Below, in pieces: positions 1 through 4,893 of a stretch of 8,829 nt of DNA; the stretch's first letter is position 1, and each line of letters opens with the position of its first letter. The stretch comes from an uncultured Lachnospiraceae bacterium (GTDB lineage Bacteria; Bacillota; Clostridia; Lachnospirales; Lachnospiraceae). The stretch lies in assembly GCA_946639085.1 (NCBI GenBank), contig CAMPBP010000037.1, positions 1-8,829 on the forward strand, written 5' to 3'. The notes beneath the pieces were generated by a model. That model did not search any database. It was not told the DNA's origin and saw nothing but the letters and a program-made list of their open reading frames with translations. Both the position numbers and the translations under genes were made by a program.

Positions 1-1095
1 ATCCAGATTGTATTCTCTTTCAAGTCTTTCCTGGATGATCTCAAGATGCAAAAGTCCTAAGAAGCCGCATCTGAAACCAAATCCGAGAGCGATGGAGGTT
101 TCGGGCTCATAGTAAAGGGAAGCATCGTTTAACTGAAGTTTTTCAAGCGCGTCCCTAAGATCGGGATACTTTGCTCCGTCTGCGGGATAAACGCCGCAGT
201 AAACCATGGACTGAACTTTCTTATATCCCGGAAGAGGCTCTTTACAGGGGCTTTCGGCATTTGTTACCGTATCTCCCACCGCAGTGTCACGTACGTTCTT
301 AATTGAAGCCGTAATATAGCCTACCATACCTGCTGACAACTCGTCACAGGGAATGAACTGTCCCGCTCCGAAATAGCCGACTTCAACAACTTCCGCGGTG
401 GCTCCCGTAGCCATCATCTTTATGGGGGTACCCTTCTTAACGGTACCGTTCTTTATACGTACAAATACGATAACTCCCTTATAGGAATCGTATAATGAGT
501 CAAATATAAGTGCCTGAAGAGGAGCATCGGGGTCACCCACCGGAGCGGGCACCTTCTCTACGATCGCTTCAAGAACCTCTTCAATGTTTATTCCGTTCTT
601 GGCGGATATTCTCGGTGCATCCATCGCCTCGATACCGATAACGTCTTCTATCTCGCGAGCCACCTTATCGGGTTCGGCGCTGGGAAGATCGATCTTATTA
701 ATTACAGGGAATACATCAAGGTCGTGATCCAACGCAAGATAAACGTTTGCGAGAGTCTGGGCTTCGATTCCCTGTGCGGCATCAACCACAAGTATGGCTC
801 CGTCACAGGCAGCCAAAGAACGGCTTACCTCATAGTTAAAGTCAACATGACCGGGAGTATCGATAAGATTGAATATATACTCCTCGCCGTTACGCGCTTT
901 ATAAACGGTACGGACGGTCTGGGCTTTAATGGTAATGCCTCTTTCACGCTCAAGATCCATGTTGTCGAGCACCTGAGCCTGCATTTCGCGGCTGGTTAAA
1001 AGGCCGGTCATCTCGATGATACGGTCCGCAAGTGTCGACTTGCCGTGATCGATATGTGCAATTATACAAAAGTTTCTGATATGATCGCGGTTCAT
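1..1095 (-). CDS. lepA: Elongation factor 4 (LepA), N-terminal 365 residues, 3' end beyond window
   Basis: This is the ribosome-associated translational GTPase EF-4, which acts in the cytoplasm on 70S ribosomes; back-translocation and roles in ribosome assembly have been proposed for the family. Translation of the minus strand shows all GTPase signatures: G1 DHGKST at residues 16-21, G2 ERGITI at 51-56, G3 DTPGH at 79-83 and G4 NKID at 133-136. The visible end, with [14 protein letters not shown] about 15 residues before the edge, is typical of LepA beyond domain II. The family is about 600 residues, so roughly 40% lies left of position 1. The start is ATG at 1095-1093, preceded at 8 nt by AAGGGAG (1104-1110); the protein begins [16 protein letters not shown], which fits the family. 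The reading frame is open to base 1. rpsT lies upstream on the same strand, a common Firmicute order. No frameshift was seen. Confidence 0.97.
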   Translation of the reverse strand, partial: MNRDHIRNFCIIAHIDHGKSTLADRIIEMTGLLTSREMQAQVLDNMDLERERGITIKAQTVRTVYKARNGEEYIFNLIDTPGHVDFNYEVSRSLAACDGAILVVDAAQGIEAQTLANVYLALDHDLDVFPVINKIDLPSAEPDKVAREIEDVIGIEAMDAPRISAKNGINIEEVLEAIVEKVPAPVGDPDAPLQALIFDSLYDSYKGVIVFVRIKNGTVKKGTPIKMMATGATAEVVEVGYFGAGQFIPCDELSAGMVGYITASIKNVRDTAVGDTVTNAESPCKEPLPGYKKVQSMVYCGVYPADGAKYPDLRDALEKLQLNDASLYYEPETSIALGFGFRCGFLGLLHLEIIQERLEREYNLD

Positions 1096-1103
1096 AAAGA
1101 AAA

Positions 1104-1110
1104 CTCCCTT
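1104..1110 (-). promoter_or_regulatory. lepA ribosome binding site
   Basis: AAGGGAG on the minus strand, 8 nt before the ATG at 1095. It fixes the lepA start. The 9-bp hairpin at 1117-1137 ends only 6 nt upstream of it. Confidence 0.8.
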
Positions 1111-1116
1111 ATCAAT

Positions 1117-1137
1117 CGCATATCCTTTGGATATGCG
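1117..1137 (-). repeat. 9-bp perfect inverted repeat in the lepA leader
   Basis: The arms CGCATATCC (1117-1125) and GGATATGCG (1129-1137) are perfect complements around a 3-nt loop. On the minus-strand transcript the hairpin sits just before the lepA Shine-Dalgarno. No U-tract follows it, so it is not an intrinsic terminator. Confidence 0.75.
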
Positions 1138-1139
1138 TC

Positions 1140-1189
1140 GCGCCGTTTTGCGTCGCCTCGGGCGACAGGTACATTTGCAAAACGTGCGC
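1140..1189 (-). repeat. Compound stem in the lepA leader
   Basis: The outer arms CGTTTTGC (1144-1151) and GCAAAACG (1177-1184) are exact complements. They extend through GCGC (1140-1143) and GCGC (1186-1189), with the single base 1185 bulged, giving 12 pairs. Directly stacked inside is GTCGCC (1152-1157) with GGCGAC (1161-1166) around a 3-nt loop. The only large unpaired part is the 10-nt bulge at 1167-1176. This is an elaborate fold for a spacer. I do not recognise it as any known RNA family. Confidence 0.6.
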
Positions 1190-1195
1190 ATCTAT

Positions 1196-1235
1196 TTCTC
1201 TTTTGTTATATGGCCTGCCATATAACAAAAGAGAA
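1196..1235. repeat. 19-bp perfect inverted repeat between rpsT and lepA
   Basis: The arms at 1196-1214 and 1217-1235 are perfect reverse complements over 19 bp, separated by 2 bp. The arms contain TCTCTTTTGTTATATGGC. Neither side has a following T-tract, so it does not look like an ordinary intrinsic terminator. Its right arm overlaps the left arm of the hairpin at 1229-1258, so the two RNA hairpins cannot both form fully. Confidence 0.85.
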
Positions 1236-1258
1236 TCGCATGACGGTACGATTCTCTT
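1229..1258 (-). terminator. Probable intrinsic terminator after rpsT
   Basis: On the minus strand AAGAGAATCG (1258-1249), a 10-nt loop and CGATTCTCTT (1238-1229) form a 10-bp perfect stem, followed by TTGTTAT, a short U-rich tail. It begins about 30 nt after the rpsT stop codon. The modest GC content and broken U-tract suggest partial termination with read-through into lepA; that last point is inference. Confidence 0.6.
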
Positions 1259-1288
1259 AGTGTTTTTATAAATATAGGTTATGCAAAA

Positions 1289-1552
1289 TTATGCAAGCTT
1301 GTTAACAGCTAAGGTCATACGGGAAACTTTTCTCGATACGGTATTCTTATGATAAACACCCTTAGCTTCAGCCTTTGCCATAACAGAAATAGCATTTGCA
1401 AGAGCTGCGGTAGCTTCTTCTCTGTTGTTAGCATCGATAGCTGCATATACCTTCTTAATAGCTGTCTTAACGCCGGACTTGATAGACTTATTGCGGTCTG
1501 CCTTTGTCCTGTTAACTAAGATACGCTTCTTTGCAGATTTGATGTTAGCCAA
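1289..1552 (-). CDS. rpsT: 30S ribosomal protein S20
   Basis: Small basic primary-binding protein of the 30S subunit, which contacts 16S rRNA and helps assembly. The 87-residue length is normal for S20. The sequence has the family hallmarks: the NIKSAKKRI start, a Lys/Arg-rich first half, an Ala-rich middle helix, and GVYHKNTVSRKVSRM near the end. The initiation codon is TTG (1552-1550), placed 8 nt after GGAGGT (1561-1566); no in-frame ATG fits the family N-terminus. E. coli rpsT is also known to use UUG, where it is tied to autoregulation, so the rare start may be functional here too (inference). A strong promoter lies at 1635-1663, giving a leader of about 75 nt. lepA follows 193 bp downstream on the same strand, behind a probable terminator. 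Confidence 0.97.
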   Translation of the reverse strand: MANIKSAKKRILVNRTKADRNKSIKSGVKTAIKKVYAAIDANNREEATAALANAISVMAKAEAKGVYHKNTVSRKVSRMTLAVNKLA

Positions 1553-1560
1553 GACTATAC

Positions 1561-1566
1561 ACCTCC
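1561..1566 (-). promoter_or_regulatory. rpsT ribosome binding site, deciding a TTG start
   Basis: GGAGGT on the minus strand is a near-perfect Shine-Dalgarno. It lies 8 nt before TTG at 1552. The ATG that overlaps it (1568-1566) is out of frame with S20. Confidence 0.85.
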
Positions 1567-1590
1567 ATTTTAATCAAAATAACGGGTTAA

Positions 1591-1626
1591 GCGTGTTGCA
1601 TCCGGACACGGACGACTGCTGCACGC
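1591..1626 (-). repeat. Imperfect hairpin in the rpsT 5' leader
   Basis: On the minus-strand RNA GCGTG (1626-1622) pairs with CACGC (1595-1591). GCA (1619-1617) pairs with TGC (1600-1598) after a 2x2 internal loop, and TCCG (1612-1609) pairs with CGGA (1604-1601) around a 4-nt loop. It starts at the predicted 5' end of the transcript. It could be a target for S20 feedback, but nothing in the sequence proves that. Confidence 0.4.
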
Positions 1627-1634
1627 ACTAAAAC

Positions 1635-1663
1635 ATGGTAAACGATTTTGTTTGTCGTGTCAA
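1635..1663 (-). promoter_or_regulatory. rpsT promoter (sigma-70/SigA type)
   Basis: A perfect -35 TTGACA (1663-1658), a 17-nt spacer and a -10 TACCAT (1640-1635) lie on the minus strand. The start of transcription would fall near 1628, giving a leader of about 75 nt. This spacer region (1553-1707) holds no gene and no clear terminator for the preceding GAF gene. Confidence 0.8.
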
Positions 1664-1707
1664 CAACAATCTTTAAGCAATTTCAAGTTTTTTTGATCTT
1701 TTTCTTC

Positions 1708-2283
1708 TTACAGTAAACCCTTAAGTCTCCTGTTTTCGATATAAAGAGCCGACACCGAGCCGAGGGCGGTGATAAGATGCTCCTGATCTTTCGAGAAGAC
1801 TACGGGATTGCCGAAACGATCGACCGTACTGCCTTTGTCGTCCATCGTATTGATAAGCTGAAGAACTCCGATAACATCATCATTTCCCACAGCCATGGGT
1901 ATCACGAGCATGGACCCGGTACGGTAATTGTTCATCGCATCATACTTCTTGGAACCGGAAAAATCAAACTTACTCGATTTATAAACGTCCTGAATGTTAA
2001 GACGTTCTTTGGTTATGGCCGCATAAGCACATACAAAAGATCTTGATAACGGAACAGGCGGTATGGTGTCCGCCCCTGTCGACGAACTTAGCGACACGTT
2101 CTGTGACCTCGTGATGACATGCTTAAAGTGCAGATAGTCATCTTCAAGAAGATATATCGTTCCCGCGTCACAGTTGCCGATCAGCATAGCCTCACGAAGT
2201 ATAACTTCGAAAAGCTTGTCCGAATCCACCTGCGATGATAAAAGGATAGTCAAATTTACAAATCGGTTTATATCGTAATACAT
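1708..2283 (-). CDS. Stand-alone GAF-domain protein
   Basis: The 191-residue soluble protein is almost entirely one GAF domain, a small-ligand sensor fold used in cyclic-nucleotide and other signalling proteins. Supporting segments are an N-terminal helix (about 1-35), CDAGTIYLLEDDYLHF (about 38-53), KFDFSG…YDAMNNYRTGSMLVIPM (about 105-130), IGVLQLIN (138-145) and a C-terminal helix ending YIENRRLKGLL. This resembles GAF modules that normally precede HD-GYP or other output domains. Here the chain stops right after the last helix, and the three frames beyond the stop show no output domain. No signal peptide or membrane segment is present. The start ATG (2283-2281) follows GGGGG by 5 nt. The gene lies 24 bp after the LRR gene, suggesting co-transcription. 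Ligand and partner are unknown. Confidence 0.85.
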   Translation of the reverse strand: MYYDINRFVNLTILLSSQVDSDKLFEVILREAMLIGNCDAGTIYLLEDDYLHFKHVITRSQNVSLSSSTGADTIPPVPLSRSFVCAYAAITKERLNIQDVYKSSKFDFSGSKKYDAMNNYRTGSMLVIPMAVGNDDVIGVLQLINTMDDKGSTVDRFGNPVVFSKDQEHLITALGSVSALYIENRRLKGLL

Positions 2284-2307
2284 TTATTCCCCCGAATCGT
2301 TAAAACA

Positions 2308-4788
2308 TCAATACTTGATCTCCTGTCCCGATCTGATATAGTTGGGATTTTGAATATTGTTGAGGAGTGCCAGTCTGGCTACCGTAGTATTGTGTCTTGC
2401 GGCGATCTTGCTCAAAGTATCGCCGGGAGCCACCGTATACACTCCGTTAACGGCCTGTACGGGACGGCTCTCTGCCATTCTGCTGTCGGAAACCTTCGCA
2501 TGATTTGCATATTTGATATACAGATACACCGGACCGTACCAGGGCACATTGGGCTCTGCTTTAACATATTTTCCGGACAAAGAAACCTGATAGTACTTGC
2601 CCATGTAGGAATACGAGAAAACAAGCGTGATATTGGGATGCTTAACCAATATATCAATGATATCGCTGCTGAGGGCCGTTCCTTCGCTCCAATATACGGT
2701 CTGCTCTCCTCCGGCGCTTATGGCATCGTTAAGTGCATCTTCCAAAGGCGCGGTATAAGATCTCTCACCGTCGCCATTCGCCTCGCCGTTGCCCTTTATC
2801 TCGTTATTGTTCTTAATCTCGTTATTGTTCTTAATCTCGTTATCGTTCTTTATCTCGCTATTGCTCTTTATTATCTTAAATGACACGGGAGCAAGACCTA
2901 CAAAGGCGCCTTTTCCTTTTATCTTAACATCATAACTTCCCACTTCTACTCTTCCGGTTGGAAGAACAAGTTCGTAATCTTTTCCTAATGTCAACAGATT
3001 ACCGTCGCAAATCACCTTGGCCGAAGGGATGATAGCATTTCCCGTATAATATTGATCGGGTATATCTGCCGTGATCGAAACAGCCTTTACCTGAATATTT
3101 GCATTGCTTGCAGGCATTACGAACGTTTTTACATTACTTCCTGCTCCGTCGGAAAATGTTACCCCGGCAGCTTCAAGTTGCTTAAATCCCGTTACATTAC
3201 CTGTATTTAGCGAAATGGTTCTTCCTACTGCTACAGCACTTCCAATGCCCAAATAATCGGTGGGCGAAACCGTAAGCAAAGGATCAACCGAAAGGTCAGC
3301 ATAATTTACAAAGATTGCCGGATCGGAACCTGCAGGGAGGGAAGCACCCAGAGGAAACGCAACCGTAACAAGATTTGTACATCCCGAAAATACATTTGTT
3401 CCCAACGTGGGAGCGGATGTGAATATGACTTTCTTAAGTGATGAACAGTTTTCAAACGCTTTGTTGCCCACGGTTGCAACAGAATTCGAAAACTGAATAT
3501 GATCAAGCAAAGTACAGCCCGAAAAAATCCTCTCCGGTATAGCGGTAACCGAATCAGGAACAGTAAAGGTTGTAAACTTTGTACAACCATAAAATGCTCC
3601 TACCCCAATAGTCGTTACGGTGTCGGGAAGCGTAAGGCTCTCAAGGGATGAGCATTCATCAAATGCAGCGTTTCCAATCGTTGTTATCCCGCTTCCCAGG
3701 GTAACTGTCTTAAGCTTTGTCCACTGGGCAAAAGCGGCTTCCGGAATAGTCGTGACATTTCCCGACGCCAATTTAAAGCTTTCAACATTTGTGCAACCGG
3801 AGAAAGCACCTGCAAATGATGAAATACCGTTTCCTATCTCAATGCTCTTTAAAGCGGTACAGTCTTTAAAAGAACCGGATGCCAGCGTTGTAACGCTGTT
3901 TGGAACAGAAATTGCCGTTAATCCCGATTTTTCAAAGGCGCCGGCCTTAATAGTTGTAAGAGATCCGGGCAAAGTGATGCTTGTAAGTTTTTCACATTTA
4001 TAAAATGCATACGCATCGATTGTAGTCAGAGTATCCGGCAAAACAACGGTTGTGAGTTTTTCAAATTCTTTAAAAGCATTTTCTCCGATTGTTGTAAGAT
4101 TTCCGTCGTCTGTGAATCTTATCTCCTCAAGTACACCTTTTAAAGGAGAAAATACCCCATCAGTTACCGAAGACACTCCTTTGCCTACAGTAATCTTTTT
4201 TAGAGATGTGCAATGGGTGTCAAATACACTGGTATCAATAACGGTAACACTATCCGGAAAACTCAGTTCTTCAAGCGAAGAACATCCTTTGAAAGTTGAA
4301 GCATTGATTGTACTAATACCGGTTCCGATACTTACAGTTTCAAGGGATGTACATCCACTGAACGCGGTAAAACCCAAAGCAGTCACAGTGTCAGGAATGA
4401 TAATCTCTCTAAGATCTGTGCAATTGGCAAATGCAAGATTACCGATTGAAACAACAGTGTTCGGAATGGAAACAGATACGAGGTCACCACACCCCCCAAA
4501 GGCCTGATCCGCTATTGAAGTCACGCCCGATCCAATGACTACTGTCTTTACACTGGCTTTATATTGTGAGCCTGTGCCGGTTTCAAACGGTCTCCCATCC
4601 ATTGCCCCCGTTCCGGTTATGGTGGCGGTATCTGTATCCGTGTCATATGTGACTGTCATCTGATTGGTTGAGCCAAATGTCCACGGGTTCTGTACCGCAT
4701 AAGCATCCGCCTTATTCACAAACAAAAACAGCGCGACAAATAAGCATAGTCCCGCTGTCATTTTCAGTATCCTCTTTAATGCATCCAT
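2308..4788 (-). CDS. Secreted BspA-like leucine-rich-repeat protein with C-terminal LysM
   Basis: The 826-residue protein is predicted to be exported and held in the cell wall. In order: a signal peptide (basic DALKRILK, hydrophobic core, likely cut after ADA near 29); a BspA-type N-terminal cap (about 35-80) with ATITGTGAM; about 17 LRR_5-type repeats (about 90-480) following the AFxxCxxLxxvxiPxsvxxIg pattern; a small beta domain (about 569-641) with YYTGNAIIPS and LGKDYEL, like domains often found in clostridial surface proteins; an Asn/Glu/Lys tandem-repeat linker (about 643-676); an unrecognised segment (about 677-764); and a LysM domain (about 783-826), YTVAPGDTLSKIAARHN, which binds peptidoglycan. 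I chose ATG at 4788 because AGGAG lies 7 nt before it and a signal peptide follows at once. A longer frame to 4851 would run through the hairpin at 4821-4846. The family is implicated in adhesion; the ligand is unknown. Confidence 0.9.
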   Translation of the reverse strand: MDALKRILKMTAGLCLFVALFLFVNKADAYAVQNPWTFGSTNQMTVTYDTDTDTATITGTGAMDGRPFETGTGSQYKASVKTVVIGSGVTSIADQAFGGCGDLVSVSIPNTVVSIGNLAFANCTDLREIIIPDTVTALGFTAFSGCTSLETVSIGTGISTINASTFKGCSSLEELSFPDSVTVIDTSVFDTHCTSLKKITVGKGVSSVTDGVFSPLKGVLEEIRFTDDGNLTTIGENAFKEFEKLTTVVLPDTLTTIDAYAFYKCEKLTSITLPGSLTTIKAGAFEKSGLTAISVPNSVTTLASGSFKDCTALKSIEIGNGISSFAGAFSGCTNVESFKLASGNVTTIPEAAFAQWTKLKTVTLGSGITTIGNAAFDECSSLESLTLPDTVTTIGVGAFYGCTKFTTFTVPDSVTAIPERIFSGCTLLDHIQFSNSVATVGNKAFENCSSLKKVIFTSAPTLGTNVFSGCTNLVTVAFPLGASLPAGSDPAIFVNYADLSVDPLLTVSPTDYLGIGSAVAVGRTISLNTGNVTGFKQLEAAGVTFSDGAGSNVKTFVMPASNANIQVKAVSITADIPDQYYTGNAIIPSAKVICDGNLLTLGKDYELVLPTGRVEVGSYDVKIKGKGAFVGLAPVSFKIIKSNSEIKNDNEIKNNNEIKNNNEIKGNGEANGDGERSYTAPLEDALNDAISAGGEQTVYWSEGTALSSDIIDILVKHPNITLVFSYSYMGKYYQVSLSGKYVKAEPNVPWYGPVYLYIKYANHAKVSDSRMAESRPVQAVNGVYTVAPGDTLSKIAARHNTTVARLALLNNIQNPNYIRSGQEIKY
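2781..2870 (-). repeat. 18-bp tandem repeat inside the LRR/LysM gene
   Basis: Units of 18 bp start at 2799, 2817, 2835 and 2853. The first two are identical, the next two differ at a few bases, and a degenerate fifth copy precedes at 2781. Each unit encodes six residues of the type EIKNNN, forming a polar, flexible linker before the C-terminal region. The period is a multiple of three, so gain or loss of units would keep the frame. Confidence 0.85.
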
Positions 4789-4820
4789 CCCTCTGCTCCT
4801 CATACTCATACAATGAAACA

Positions 4821-4846
4821 TCCGAAGACCACAAGCGGTCTTCGGA
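4821..4846. terminator. 10-bp hairpin after the EAL gene, possible terminator
   Basis: TCCGAAGACC (4821-4830) and GGTCTTCGGA (4837-4846) are perfect complements around a 6-nt loop. The hairpin starts 47 nt after the EAL stop codon on the minus strand. The tail TGTTTCATTG is only moderately U-rich, so termination may be partial. It lies within the frame upstream of the chosen LRR start, supporting the shorter coding region. Confidence 0.55.
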
Positions 4847-4849
4847 CTC

Positions 4850-4879
4850 ATTTTAGCATATATGCTTATTCAAAATCAA
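4850..4879 (-). promoter_or_regulatory. Candidate promoter of the LRR–GAF pair
   Basis: The minus strand carries TTGATT (4879-4874), an 18-nt spacer and TAAAAT (4855-4850). A perfect 12-bp palindrome, AGCATATATGCT (4855-4866), lies in the spacer and touches the -10, so it could be an operator. Transcription would start near 4843, inside the hairpin at 4821-4846. The match is fair, not strong. Confidence 0.4.
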
Positions 4880-4893
4880 TAAAGATCAAGTAA

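Noticed and set aside
1045..1260. A 71-codon plus-strand frame across the lepA start and leader
   Set aside because: It overlaps the lepA N-terminus and the inverted repeats and resembles no protein family.
2799..2870. A CRISPR-like array, because of regular short repeats
   Set aside because: The repeats are directly adjacent without spacers, keep the reading frame and encode a protein linker.
2350..2883. A 177-codon plus-strand frame opposite the LRR gene, ending in repeated Val-Ile-Leu-Asn blocks
   Set aside because: The repeated hydrophobic blocks are simply the antisense reading of the 18-bp tandem repeat. There is no promoter or ribosome binding site.
4789..4851. A longer start for the LRR protein, adding 21 residues
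   Set aside because: The extension is encoded within a hairpin, is not signal-peptide-like, and lacks a ribosome binding site; ATG at 4788 has AGGAG 7 nt upstream.
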